Shown here one piece after another: positions 7,430 to 15,696 of a DNA stretch of 23,255 bases; position 1 is the stretch's first letter; each line of letters opens with the position of its first letter. The notes under the pieces were generated by a model. That model saw only the letters and a program-made list of their open reading frames with translations, searched no databases and was not told where the DNA came from. Position numbers and translations under genes: made by a program. Source of the stretch: an uncultured Cellvibrio sp. (GTDB lineage: Bacteria > Pseudomonadota > Gammaproteobacteria > Pseudomonadales > Cellvibrionaceae); NCBI GenBank assembly GCA_946481735.1, contig CAMLOU010000068.1, forward strand, positions 1-23,255. The letters are read 5' to 3'.

Positions 7430-8743
7430 ATGAGAATCACCAAGCAGGAATTTGCCCGCCGTCGTAAAGCGCTGATGGCCCTGATGGAGCCTAACAGTAT
7501 CGCCATCGTGGCGGCTGCACCGGAAAAGCCGCGCAGTCGCGACACCGATTACCCTTACCGCCAGGACAGTGACCTGTTCTACCTGTCCGGCTTTCCCGAA
7601 CCGCAAACTGTACTGGCGTTGATACCCGGTCGCCCGCACGGAGAGTATGTCCTGTTTGTCCGCGAGCGCGACCGCGAGCGGGAAATCTGGGATGGCTATC
7701 GCGCGGGCCCGGAAGGCGCCTGTAGTGAATACGAGGCGGATGATGCATTTCCTATCGATGACATTGATGACATCCTGCCCGGCTTGATTGAGGGCCGCGA
7801 GCGTGTGTATTACGCGATGGGCAAAGACAGTGAATTTGATAAGCAGGTGATGGACTGGGTGAACACCATTCGTGCCAAGGTCCGTTCCGGCGCTACACCA
7901 CCGGGTGAATTTTTGGACCTGAGTCATTTCCTGCACGACATGCGCTTGTTTAAAAGCGCCGCCGAATTGCGCGTGATGCGCGAAGCCGGTGAGATTTCAG
8001 CCCGCGCCCATGTACGTGCTATGAAGCTCTGCAAACCGGGGTTGATGGAGTATCAACTGGAGGCAGAGATACTCCACGAATTTGGTATGAGTGGCGCGCG
8101 CGCGCCCGCATACAACAGTATCGTGGGCGGCGGTAAAAATGGCTGCATCCTGCATTACATTGAGAACAGTGCGCCGTTGAAAAGCGGTGATCTGGTGCTG
8201 ATTGATGCAGGTTGTGAATTGGAAAGTTACGCAGCGGATATCACCCGCACCTTTCCGGTAAACGGCACCTTTTCCCCTGAACAAAAAGCCCTGTACGAGA
8301 TTGTCTTGCGCGCCCAGGAAGCAGCCATTGCCACGGTAAAACCGGGTAATCACTGGAATGACCCGCACAACGCCACGGTACAGGTAATTACAGAAGGCCT
8401 GGTCGAACTGGGGTTGTTGGAAGGGAAGGTCGAGGACCTGATCGCCAGCGAAGCCTACAAAGAATTCTACATGCATCGCGCCGGCCATTGGCTGGGCATG
8501 GACGTGCACGACGTCGGCGACTACAAGGTCGGCGGTGAGTGGCGCGTACTGGAGCCGGGTATGGTATTGACCGTAGAGCCGGGTATTTATGTTGCACCGG
8601 ACAACGAACGCGTCGCCAAAAAATGGCGCGGTATCGGTATTCGCATTGAAGATGATGTCGCTATTACCAAAGATGGCTGCGAAATCCTGACCTGCGATGT
8701 GCCGAAGCGTGTGGATGACATTGAAGCACTGATGGCGGGCTAA
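7430..8743 (+). CDS. pepP: Xaa-Pro aminopeptidase (aminopeptidase P)
   Basis: This cytosolic dimanganese peptidase removes an N-terminal residue when proline is second. The 437-residue product aligns along its length with E. coli PepP (441): N-terminal ITKQEFARRRKALM and YPYRQDSDLFYLSGF, then the pita-bread domain. The metal ligands are visible: Asp in LIDAGCE, Asp in ADITRTF, His in HRAGHWLG, Glu in LTVEPGIY and Glu in GIRIEDD. The start at 7430 is preferred over 7355, since the upstream in-frame codons overlap ygfB and are not conserved. The order ygfB-pepP-ubiH-ubiI is standard; the peptidase has no known role in ubiquinone synthesis. Confidence 0.96.
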   Translation: MRITKQEFARRRKALMALMEPNSIAIVAAAPEKPRSRDTDYPYRQDSDLFYLSGFPEPQTVLALIPGRPHGEYVLFVRERDREREIWDGYRAGPEGACSEYEADDAFPIDDIDDILPGLIEGRERVYYAMGKDSEFDKQVMDWVNTIRAKVRSGATPPGEFLDLSHFLHDMRLFKSAAELRVMREAGEISARAHVRAMKLCKPGLMEYQLEAEILHEFGMSGARAPAYNSIVGGGKNGCILHYIENSAPLKSGDLVLIDAGCELESYAADITRTFPVNGTFSPEQKALYEIVLRAQEAAIATVKPGNHWNDPHNATVQVITEGLVELGLLEGKVEDLIASEAYKEFYMHRAGHWLGMDVHDVGDYKVGGEWRVLEPGMVLTVEPGIYVAPDNERVAKKWRGIGIRIEDDVAITKDGCEILTCDVPKRVDDIEALMAG

Positions 8744-8794
8744 CCTAACCGCGCTGCCATCTTTTTTATTGCACTCAACACCCAGCCGTTACCC

Positions 8795-10066
8795 ATGACA
8801 ACTTCTGAGCAATTTGATATCGCCATCATCGGCGGCGGCATGGTGGGTAGCAGCCTCGCCAGCCTGCTTTCGGCCAGCGGTTGCGGCTGGCGGATCGCTT
8901 TGATTGAAGCGCATCCTTTTTTATCGTCGGACACCCCACCGGATTACACCCCGCATTTTGACGCTCGCTCCACGGCGTTGTCTTATGGCAGCGTCGAGAT
9001 TTTCCGCCAGCTGGGTATCTGGAAACAGCTCGAACGGCATGCGACCGCCATTCGCCAGGTTCACGTATCCGACCGGGGGCATCTTGCCGGTAGCCTGATT
9101 GATGCCAGCGAGCAGGGTATTGAAGCCCTGGGGTATGTCGTGGAAAACGCCTGGTTGGGAGATGTGCTGGCAAACCATATCCAACAGCAAACCGATATTC
9201 ACTGTTATTCGCCCGCGCGCGTACAGCAGCTGATTCCACAGCAACAAGGTGTTCGCCTGCTGATGGAGTTTAAGGGCGCGCCGACCGAGTTGCGCTGTAA
9301 GCTGGCTGTTATTGCCGACGGCGGCGATTCGCCCCTGCGACGCGCGCTGGGCATTGATACCGAAACGGTGGACTACCGGCAAACTGCCGTGATTGCCAAT
9401 GTGGAATTTTCTGAGCCGCACCGTGGCATCGCTTACGAACGGTTTACCGACCGGGGACCATTGGCGCTTTTACCCTTGGGTGAAACAGCGCAAGGGCAGC
9501 GGTCGGCACTGGTGTGGACATTACCGCCGGATGAAGCACAGCAGGCGATTCGTCTCGGGGACGCGGCGTTTCTTGCGCAATTGCAACAGCGTTTCGGCCA
9601 TCGCTTGGGGCGGTTTGTGCGGGTGAGCCAACGCCATGCATTTCCGTTGCAGCTGGTTACCGCACGCGAGCAGGTCCGTTCCGGTGTGGTCCTGGTGGGC
9701 AACGCCGCGCATTTTTTACACCCGGTGGCCGGGCAAGGTTTTAACCTGGCGTTGCGCGATGGGGTTGTTCTGACCGAAACGCTCGCCGAAGCAAAGCGAT
9801 TGCACAAAACGCCGGGAGACCTGGCCGATTTGCAACTCTACCTTGAACGGCAACAACGTGATCAAGCACTGACGATTACCTTCAGCGATCGTCTGGTGCG
9901 TTTGTTTTCTTCGGACCGTTTGCCGTTGATTGCCTTACGTCACCTGGGTTTTATCAGTCTGGCGGCGCTACCGGCAGCCAAACAGTATTTTGCTGAACAT
10001 ACCATGGGAACAGCGGGGCGCAGTCCGCGCTGGCGCAGCTCTGGCTCTGGAGCGACATCCGCATGA
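8795..10066 (+). CDS. ubiH: 2-octaprenyl-6-methoxyphenol hydroxylase (ubiquinone synthesis)
   Basis: UbiH is an FAD-dependent, O2-using monooxygenase that hydroxylates the C1 position of the ubiquinone ring at the inner-membrane face. The 423-residue product has the N-terminal dinucleotide motif IIGGGMVGSSLA (about residues 11-22), a middle VIADGGDSPLRRALG segment, and the FAD-binding GNAAHFLHPVAGQGFN motif near residue 305. Its place directly after pepP and before ubiI matches E. coli. It overlaps ubiI by four bases (ATGA), implying translational coupling. The C-terminal 15 residues are Ser/Arg/Gly-rich and look unlike the family core. Confidence 0.92.
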   Translation: MTTSEQFDIAIIGGGMVGSSLASLLSASGCGWRIALIEAHPFLSSDTPPDYTPHFDARSTALSYGSVEIFRQLGIWKQLERHATAIRQVHVSDRGHLAGSLIDASEQGIEALGYVVENAWLGDVLANHIQQQTDIHCYSPARVQQLIPQQQGVRLLMEFKGAPTELRCKLAVIADGGDSPLRRALGIDTETVDYRQTAVIANVEFSEPHRGIAYERFTDRGPLALLPLGETAQGQRSALVWTLPPDEAQQAIRLGDAAFLAQLQQRFGHRLGRFVRVSQRHAFPLQLVTAREQVRSGVVLVGNAAHFLHPVAGQGFNLALRDGVVLTETLAEAKRLHKTPGDLADLQLYLERQQRDQALTITFSDRLVRLFSSDRLPLIALRHLGFISLAALPAAKQYFAEHTMGTAGRSPRWRSSGSGATSA

Positions 10067-11283
10067 GTCCGATGACAAAAAACTATGATCTGATTTTGGT
10101 TGGCTCCGGCTTGGTCGGGGCCAGTCTGGCCTGTGCACTGGCCAGACTGGCGCCGGCAAAACCCCTGCGCATTGCGCTGGTTGAGGCCGGCGGTGATATG
10201 CCGAGCTATAGCGGCGAACAATTTGACCCGCGGGTGGTGGCACTGACACCGGCCTCCCGGCAATGGCTTGAGCGATTGCAGGTATGGCAACCGATTCAGC
10301 AGGCCCGCGTCTGTGCCTACCGCGATATGCATGTATGGGATGGTGAGGGGACCGCGGCAATTCATTTTTCCAGTGCCGATGTGCGGCAGGAATGCCTTGG
10401 TTATATCGTCGAGAATTCAGTGGCTGTGCGGGCCTTGCGTGAGCGCCTGGCGCAGCTGCCGCAGGTGGAGGTGCTGCAGCCGGCCAGCGTTCTGGATCTG
10501 CGCGGCCCGCAGCTGATGCAACCGGACGTCCAGGTCACCCTGAGCAATGGCGATACCCTGCAAGCGCCGTTATTGATAGCGGCTGACGGTGCGCAATCGC
10601 GTGTCCGTGAGCTGGCCGCCTTCCGCACCCGTGAATGGGATTACCAGCAACGGGCCATTGTGGCCACGGTTCGCACCAGCGAAACCCACGCATATACCGC
10701 CTGGCAACGGTTTATGTACACCGGCCCGCTGGCTTTCTTGCCCTTGTCGGAAGCAGGGGATACACATCACTGCTCCATCGTCTGGTCAGCTGATACCCCG
10801 CTGGCGGAAGAGTTGATGGCGCTGGATACGGCTACATTCTGCAGGCGCCTGGGTGCTGCGTTTGAACATCGGTTGGGAAACATCGACCATTGCTCCGAGC
10901 GCTTTTGCATACCCTTACGCCAGCGTCATGCACAGCAATATAGCCAACCGGGCATCGTGCTGGTGGGTGACGCCGCCCACAATATTCACCCGCTGGCCGG
11001 GCAGGGCGTCAACCTCGGCTTGCTTGATGCGGCCGCCCTGGCTGGCGAGATTGAACGGGCATTGGTGCGCAACATCCCCCTGGCCGATTATTCCATCCTG
11101 CGTCGCTACCAGCGGCAGCGCCTGGCAAGCAACCTGGGCATGATGAGTGCGATGGAAGGTTTCAAACGTTTGTTCGGCCATCGCTCGCTGGAAGTCACTC
11201 TGTTGCGCAATATCGGGCTGCAACAATTCAATGATTTACCGCTACTGAAAAATTATCTGGTGAAGCAGGTTATGGGAGTGTAA
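10063..11283 (+). CDS. ubiI: 2-octaprenylphenol hydroxylase (ubiquinone synthesis)
   Basis: UbiI (formerly visC) is a flavin monooxygenase that hydroxylates C5 of the ubiquinone precursor under aerobic conditions. The 406-residue product has the N-terminal FAD motif LVGSGLVGASLACALA, the middle IAADGAQSRVRELA segment and the GDAAHNIHPLAGQGVNLG motif (about residue 302), all typical of the UbiH/UbiF/UbiI family. It resembles its upstream neighbour and the two are ancient paralogues; assignment as UbiI rests on order and on the GDAAH form of the motif. UbiF-like activity cannot be excluded from sequence. It starts inside the ubiH stop codon. Confidence 0.9.
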   Translation: MSPMTKNYDLILVGSGLVGASLACALARLAPAKPLRIALVEAGGDMPSYSGEQFDPRVVALTPASRQWLERLQVWQPIQQARVCAYRDMHVWDGEGTAAIHFSSADVRQECLGYIVENSVAVRALRERLAQLPQVEVLQPASVLDLRGPQLMQPDVQVTLSNGDTLQAPLLIAADGAQSRVRELAAFRTREWDYQQRAIVATVRTSETHAYTAWQRFMYTGPLAFLPLSEAGDTHHCSIVWSADTPLAEELMALDTATFCRRLGAAFEHRLGNIDHCSERFCIPLRQRHAQQYSQPGIVLVGDAAHNIHPLAGQGVNLGLLDAAALAGEIERALVRNIPLADYSILRRYQRQRLASNLGMMSAMEGFKRLFGHRSLEVTLLRNIGLQQFNDLPLLKNYLVKQVMGV

Positions 11284-11312
11284 GTGATGAGGATTAACTG
11301 CCGAGGTGTGCT

Positions 11313-11807
11313 ATGACGCTTGCTGACATTATTTCGATTGCGCCCTTTGAATGGCACTCTATCGGCACGGCAGTGTTGTGCGGTTTTATTATCGGCCTGG
11401 AACGGCAATTGCGCGGTAAGCCGGTGGGTATTCGCACCTCGACGCTGATTACCCTGGGCACCTATGTCTTTATTTCATCGGCAACGCTGGTTCAGACAGA
11501 TGCAACTGATCCTTCACGCATCATCGGGCAGGTCATTACCGGTATCGGATTTCTCGGCGCTGGCGTGATGCTGGCGCGCGATGGCGTGGTGCTCGGCGTG
11601 ACATCGGCGGCGACCATCTGGGCCCTGGCGGCCATCGGCGTCTGCATTGCGATTGGTTACGATCTCTCGGCCATCAAGCTGTCAGTTATTGTTGTCTTTG
11701 TGCTCACCGGTGTGGATTTGCTGGAAGATTATTCGCAGGCGTTGACGCGCGGGGTACACCGAAAATACCAAGGCTGGCGCGACCGTTCCAAACACAGTTC
11801 CGATTAA
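11313..11807 (+). CDS. MgtC/SapB family inner-membrane protein
   Basis: The 164-residue product has the MgtC-family hydrophobic domain: the conserved GLERQLRGKPVGIRTSTLI segment (about residues 28-46) followed by GQVITGIGFLGAGVML (about 70-85) and further membrane segments, four to five in total. Family members include Salmonella MgtC, which helps growth in low magnesium and inside macrophages by inhibiting the F1Fo ATPase. This copy lacks the long C-terminal ACT-like domain of Salmonella MgtC, so it is the short SapB-like form and its role is unknown. It begins 29 bases after ubiI with an AGG ribosome site and may be cotranscribed. Confidence 0.88.
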   Translation: MTLADIISIAPFEWHSIGTAVLCGFIIGLERQLRGKPVGIRTSTLITLGTYVFISSATLVQTDATDPSRIIGQVITGIGFLGAGVMLARDGVVLGVTSAATIWALAAIGVCIAIGYDLSAIKLSVIVVFVLTGVDLLEDYSQALTRGVHRKYQGWRDRSKHSSD

Positions 11808-11895
11808 GGACTTAACGTACCCGAGTCTTTTTCATGATGTGCAAGCTACACCGAACCGACCTCATCAAACCCTCCCTGTTGATCGGACTTGATAT

Positions 11896-12945
11896 ATGCC
11901 TAAACGATTGCGTGTAGCCTTGGCTGCCTATGGTATGTCGGGCCGCCTGTTCCATGCTCCGTTCATCCACGCGAATCCGGATTTCGAACTGGTAAAAATT
12001 CTGGAGCGCACGCGCACGGATTCCAGCGCACAATTTCCCGATGCCCACATTGTTCGCGACTACGATGAAATCCTGCGCGATCCGTCCATCGATATTATCG
12101 TGGTGAATACGCCCAACCCCTTGCACTACCCGATGACAGAGGCCGCTTTGCTGGCCGGTAAACATGTCATTGTTGAAAAACCGTTTACGCCGACAGTGGC
12201 AGAAGGCGAAGCCCTGGCGAAACTGGCACAACAGCAGGGCTTGATGTTGTCGGTGTACCACAATCGCCGATTTGCTTCCGGTTACCGCACGGCGTGCAAA
12301 TTGCTGGCGGAATCCGGCGTCGGTGAGTTAAGGCATTTTGCGCTGAGTGTGGAGCGTTACCGACCACAACCCGGTCCGAAAAAATGGAAAGAAGAACACC
12401 ACCCGGCGGCGGGGTTGTTCTACGACATTGGTATTCACCTGTTGGATGAATCCTTGCTGTTATTTGGTTTGCCGCACGCGCTTACCGCCGACTTACGTAT
12501 CCAGCGGCAGGCGAGCCAGGTAAATGATTACTTCAATGTGCGTCTGGACTACCCGACGTTTCACGTAACGCTCACCGGTTCATTGCTGGCGCGGGAGCCG
12601 GCACCGGCATACGTTATCCACGGCGAAAAAGGCACCTACCTCAAGCAGCAGCAGGATATCCAGGAACCGCGTTTACTGGCGGGCATTAAACCCACCACGG
12701 AGGGATGGTCGGAAGAAACCGAAAGCGAATGGGGTGTTTTACACAACGATGAGGGTAGACAAAAATACCCTACGGTGGCGGGCGACTATCAGGATTTTTA
12801 TCGAAATATTCATGCACATTTATGCGTCAACGAACCCTTGTTAACGCCGCCGCAACAAGCCCTGTTGGCGTTGCATATGCTCGAACTTGCACAGACAAGT
12901 TCGCAACAGCAGTGCACATTGCCAGTGCGTTTATCGACGAGCTGA
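11896..12945 (+). CDS. Gfo/Idh/MocA family NAD(P)-dependent oxidoreductase
   Basis: The 349-residue product has an N-terminal Rossmann domain with a modified glycine motif (AYGMSGRLFHAPF, about residues 11-23), the family signature VEKPFT with catalytic K95, and a C-terminal alpha/beta domain with FYDIGIHLLDE, whose Asp and His belong to the active site. Length and motifs resemble E. coli YdgJ and Bacillus IolW, the latter an NADPH-dependent scyllo-inositol dehydrogenase. The substrate cannot be read from sequence, and no inositol genes are nearby. It lies 88 bases after the MgtC-like gene and is probably a separate unit. Confidence 0.88.
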   Translation: MPKRLRVALAAYGMSGRLFHAPFIHANPDFELVKILERTRTDSSAQFPDAHIVRDYDEILRDPSIDIIVVNTPNPLHYPMTEAALLAGKHVIVEKPFTPTVAEGEALAKLAQQQGLMLSVYHNRRFASGYRTACKLLAESGVGELRHFALSVERYRPQPGPKKWKEEHHPAAGLFYDIGIHLLDESLLLFGLPHALTADLRIQRQASQVNDYFNVRLDYPTFHVTLTGSLLAREPAPAYVIHGEKGTYLKQQQDIQEPRLLAGIKPTTEGWSEETESEWGVLHNDEGRQKYPTVAGDYQDFYRNIHAHLCVNEPLLTPPQQALLALHMLELAQTSSQQQCTLPVRLSTS

Positions 12946-13004
12946 CAACAAATTGTGCAAATGGTGTAGATTGGTAACACACAAAAGTTTTAATGGTACT
13001 GGTG

Positions 13005-13355
13005 ATGGCGAAGGTGACAGTTGTAACAAAAGTATTGAACGTTTTATTGCAGTTAATATTGTTGACATCACTGATGGGCTTTTTAAGCTTCGCCAATTTT
13101 TATGGTGTCTTTTGGGCAGCGGTTACCGGCGTGATCCTGTATGGCGTTAACCGTCAACAACGTTGGGCTTATTTTGCATGCGCGGCTTGGGCTCTGGCTT
13201 GTTACCAACTCGCAAAGCTGGGTTATGAATTTGAAAGCGTAAAGCGTTGGGTGATGTTAATAGGTTTTTTAGTCATCGGTTTGGCAATCTACCTTCATGA
13301 AACATTAGGCAAAAAGGCTGCGACAAATAACACGCGCGAAAGCGATCACAGTTAG
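13005..13355 (+). CDS. Small integral membrane protein, unknown function
   Basis: About 116 residues with three predicted membrane helices: VLNVLLQLILLTSLMGFLSF (about 9-28), a second covering FYGVFWAAVTGVILYG and the following ACAAWALACYQ part, and WVMLIGFLVIGLAIYL near the C-terminus. The tail is short and polar (KKAATNNTRESDHS). I do not recognise a family. An in-frame ATG at 12993 would add four residues (MVLV); neither start has a strong ribosome site. It follows the oxidoreductase gene on the same strand, about 60 bases downstream. Base composition is somewhat richer in AT than in its upstream neighbours. Confidence 0.6.
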   Translation: MAKVTVVTKVLNVLLQLILLTSLMGFLSFANFYGVFWAAVTGVILYGVNRQQRWAYFACAAWALACYQLAKLGYEFESVKRWVMLIGFLVIGLAIYLHETLGKKAATNNTRESDHS

Positions 13356-13423
13356 TTGCCTATGCAGCGTTTGATTTCCATTATAAAAAACGTCGAATAT
13401 TGTCTAAATTCATCCATAATCTC

Positions 13424-13452
13424 TTGAACTCACATAGGCGAAGTGCTTTAAT
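13424..13452 (+). promoter_or_regulatory. Putative sigma70 promoter of the cold-shock gene
   Basis: TTGAAC (13424-13429) and TTTAAT (13447-13452) are separated by 17 bases. The -10 matches the consensus at five of six positions. The predicted start near 13459 gives a leader of about 190 bases before the csp ATG, a length typical of cold-shock mRNAs. The leader contains small hairpins at 13549-13571 (AATAGCTT / AAGCTATT) and around 13477-13490 (TCGTC / GACGA). Confidence 0.55.
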
Positions 13453-13607
13453 TTTGAACTGCTACAGATTGAGATTCGTCCAAAGACGACAGCTTTTGTG
13501 AGGTTACCTCCGTTTGCTCGCCCCCTTGGTACGCACCACGACCTTAGCAATAGCTTTATTAATAAGCTATTTCACCCTGGCTTTTAATAAAGTCGGTTTT
13601 AATGTTT

Positions 13608-13629
13608 GGTCAGCATCGCTGGCTTTTTT
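13608..13629 (+). terminator. Intrinsic-terminator-like hairpin in the csp leader
   Basis: GTCAGC (13609-13614) pairs with GCTGGC (13618-13623) around an ATC loop, with a further G-T pair outside, and is followed by six T residues (13624-13629). The T tract ends 18 bases before the csp start codon, so it either attenuates csp transcription or ends a separate short transcript. Confidence 0.6.
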
Positions 13630-13647
13630 ATGCAAGACGAGGAAAGT

Positions 13648-13857
13648 ATGTCAGATCTGGTCTCTGGTGTTGTTAAATGGTTTAACGACGACAAAGGTTA
13701 CGGTTTTATTGAGCGTGAAGGTGGTTCAGACGTGTTTGTTCACTTCCGTGCTATCAACGGCACCGGTCGTAGAACGCTCAAAGAAGGTCAAAAAGTGACT
13801 TTCGAAGTGACTCAAGGTCAAAAAGGTCCGCAAGCGGAGAACGTAACTCCTCTCTAA
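13648..13857 (+). CDS. Cold-shock domain protein (CspA family)
   Basis: A 69-residue single cold-shock domain, the normal CspA length. It shows [16 protein letters not shown] (RNP1-like KGYGFI) and VFVHFRAI (RNP2-like), which bind single-stranded RNA and DNA and melt mRNA structures. The start at 13648 is preferred because GAGGA lies just upstream and the product then begins like typical family members; an in-frame ATG at 13630 would add six residues (MQDEES). A long leader, an upstream hairpin with a T tract, and a downstream terminator surround it. Which csp paralogue it is, and whether it is cold-induced, cannot be told. Confidence 0.95.
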   Translation: MSDLVSGVVKWFNDDKGYGFIEREGGSDVFVHFRAINGTGRRTLKEGQKVTFEVTQGQKGPQAENVTPL

Positions 13858-13872
13858 GAGCAGTTATGTTTC

Positions 13873-13903
13873 AAGGGGATGACGATCACTTCACCATCCC
13901 CTT
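13873..13903 (+). terminator. Probable terminator after the cold-shock gene
   Basis: AAGGGGATG (13873-13881) pairs with CATCCCCTT (13895-13903) in a perfect 9-bp stem with a 13-base loop, beginning 15 bases after the stop codon. The following sequence (TATCCTTG) has only a short T run. Confidence 0.65.
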
Positions 13904-13999
13904 TATCCTTGCCTCTGGCGCCTTCGCCATGGGTGGTCCTCCTCCTTTATTGTGCTGAAGCCGATAGCTGTTTCAGTTCCTTTCTGTGTTTATTCGCTC

Positions 14000-14317
14000 A
14001 TGCTTGATATCACGGCACTCTTCTGGCTCATCCTGCTCGGTCTGGTTATCTACTACTGGTTTAATGCATTGAGGATTAAGGAAATGGCCTTTGTCGCGGC
14101 GCAACGGCATTGTGCAGAGATGCAGGTGCAGATGCTGGACCAGAATGTACATTTACGCCGGTTGTGGTTCAAACGCGATAGCCGCGGGCAATTCCGTTTC
14201 TGGCGCGCGTTCTATTTTGAATTTACGGTAACCGGTGAAGATCGCTACGCCGGGCGCGTATTAATGCTGGGCTCCCACCTGGGTTCCGTGCAACTGGAAC
14301 CGCATCGCTTTCATTGA
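14000..14317 (+). CDS. DUF3301 family membrane-anchored protein
   Basis: About 105 residues. One N-terminal membrane helix (ITALFWLILLGLVIYYWFNA, residues 3-22) is followed by a cytosolic part with RIKEMAFVAAQRHCAEMQVQMLDQNV and LRRLWFKRDSRGQFRFWRAF, which match the pattern I associate with the DUF3301 family of Gammaproteobacteria. Function is unknown. The start at 14000 places the membrane helix at the N-terminus as in the family; an in-frame start at 13952 would add 16 residues. Confidence 0.8.
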   Translation: MLDITALFWLILLGLVIYYWFNALRIKEMAFVAAQRHCAEMQVQMLDQNVHLRRLWFKRDSRGQFRFWRAFYFEFTVTGEDRYAGRVLMLGSHLGSVQLEPHRFH

Positions 14318-14482
14318 TCAATACCCTATTGATTAGCGCAACTGATTGAGCAATTTAAGCTGCACGCGCTAACTCCTTTTCACCACGCTTCCCGCTTTGT
14401 TGGCATTAATGTTTGCAAACGTACTGAATCTGCCTGGACGGGCGCGCAAGCTATTCTTTCATCAGCCAGGATGGTAGACGCC

Positions 14483-15034
14483 ATGAATCATTTCCTTGAA
14501 AAAATAGCGGCCTTTTCTTTTGGCTTGTTGTGCCTGTCAACCACAGCAGGGGCAGTGCCTTTTTCATCGTCACCCGAATATGAAGCCAATATGCAGCGTG
14601 TCGAAAAAGAGTATGTGGCTGCACGGGAGCTGTGTGATGTCTTAAAAGGGCATGCGCAGGATGTTTGCATTGCGGAAGCAAAAGCGGAAAGAAAAAAGCA
14701 GGAAGCTGATGCGGAGTCAGCGGAAAAAAATACGCCGGAAGCAAAGACAAACGCATTGATCTCATACGCCGATGCGGAACTGGAGGTCGCGAAAACCAGG
14801 TGCCAGGCACATAAAGGTAACGAACAGGATATTTGCCTTAAACGTGCGCAGCTGGAATATCAACAACGTGTCAGTGTCGCGAAAGCGAATCAAAAAGTGC
14901 GCGATGCCCATCAGGACGCATTGGACGAAATCAGTGAAGCCGACTACAACCTGGCGTTGGAAAAGTGTGAGCGTCTGAAAAGTGAGGAGAAAAAGGCCTG
15001 CGTTAAACAGGTGAAACGACAATTCAATCAGTAG
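14483..15034 (+). CDS. Periplasmic protein with three C-x10-C helical repeats
   Basis: The 183-residue product starts with a signal peptide (FLEKIAAFSFGLLCLSTTAGA, cleavage near residue 24). The mature part is highly charged and helical, with no membrane segment. It contains three similar units, each with two cysteines ten residues apart: CDVLKGHAQDVC, CQAHKGNEQDIC and CERLKSEEKKAC, each preceded by a Tyr/Ala-rich helix and followed by a Lys/Gln/Glu-rich helix. Each pair could close a helical hairpin by a disulphide. Similar conserved hypothetical proteins occur in Betaproteobacteria; function is unknown. The start at 14483 has AGGATGG at suitable spacing. No gene around it explains its job. 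Confidence 0.75.
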   Translation: MNHFLEKIAAFSFGLLCLSTTAGAVPFSSSPEYEANMQRVEKEYVAARELCDVLKGHAQDVCIAEAKAERKKQEADAESAEKNTPEAKTNALISYADAELEVAKTRCQAHKGNEQDICLKRAQLEYQQRVSVAKANQKVRDAHQDALDEISEADYNLALEKCERLKSEEKKACVKQVKRQFNQ

Positions 15035-15078
15035 CCGTTAGATTTTATTTTCCGATAAATCACCACGAGAGTAAAAAT

Positions 15079-15627
15079 ATGAACGAGAATTTCTCTTTCA
15101 CGGATGTTGCCACCTTACGTCAACAAGCCCGGGCGCATACGGAAGACGGTGCGGTGACCGCCGGGTACAGTCTGGATCGCCCACGTCTGTTGACCTTATT
15201 GAATGAGGCGTTAGCGACAGAGCTGGTGTGTGTCATGCGCTACCGCCGGCATCATTTTGTCGCTCACGGTTTGCGTGCGCAGGCAGTTGCTGAAGAGTTT
15301 ATGGTTCACGCCAATCAGGAGCTGGACCATGCGGATCAGATTGCTGCACGTATTGTGCAACTGGGTGGTGAGCCGGATTTTTCTCCAGCAACATTGGAGG
15401 CTCGCAGCCATGCGGAATATATTGAAGGTGAAACTCTCCAGGATATGATCCGTGAAAACCTGGTGGCTGAGCGCATCGCTATTGAAAGCTATCGGGAATT
15501 AATTCAATACATCGGTGATGCTGATCCAACCACGCGCCGTATGCTTGAGGATATTCTTGCCGTGGAGGAAGAGCACGCCGATGAACTGGCGGATTGGTTG
15601 CCCCCCAAAGGTGCCTCGCTCGATTGA
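15079..15627 (+). CDS. Ferritin-like di-iron protein (bacterioferritin-related)
   Basis: The 182-residue product is a four-helix bundle with a full set of di-iron ligands: E48 (ALATELV), E81 and H84 (QELDHAD), E131 (LVAERIA), E163 and H166 (EEEHADEL). The spacing matches the ferritin/bacterioferritin superfamily. It is longer than bacterioferritin (about 158) because of a 30-residue N-terminal extension. A haem-ligand methionine at the usual Bfr position is not obvious, so it may not be a canonical bacterioferritin. Likely roles are iron storage or oxidation coupled to peroxide removal. GAGAG lies a suitable distance before the ATG. Confidence 0.85.
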   Translation: MNENFSFTDVATLRQQARAHTEDGAVTAGYSLDRPRLLTLLNEALATELVCVMRYRRHHFVAHGLRAQAVAEEFMVHANQELDHADQIAARIVQLGGEPDFSPATLEARSHAEYIEGETLQDMIRENLVAERIAIESYRELIQYIGDADPTTRRMLEDILAVEEEHADELADWLPPKGASLD

Positions 15628-15696
15628 GTGCGAACATTTCCCGCCTGTCTCCAACGCGTTATGATAGAGCTTTGTGGACCAACGGGCTCTATGATC

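Noticed and set aside
8094..8105. Alternating CG tract (possible Z-DNA) in pepP
   Set aside because: It encodes a normal Gly-Ala-Arg-Ala-Pro stretch conserved with E. coli PepP (GARYPSYN region), so protein coding explains it.
13514..13798. Plus-strand frame with a hydrophobic N-terminus before and across csp
   Set aside because: Most of it is an out-of-frame reading of the csp gene; the first part lies in the csp leader and starts with TTG without a ribosome site.
14318..14340. AT-rich inverted repeat ATCAAT-accct-ATTGAT after the DUF3301 gene
   Set aside because: Only six AT-rich pairs and no T tract; too weak to call a terminator or operator.
15628..15696. Upstream in-frame extension of the GNAT gene from GTG 15628
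   Set aside because: The GTG abuts the ferritin-like stop codon without a ribosome site, and the extra 23 residues do not look like a GNAT N-terminus.
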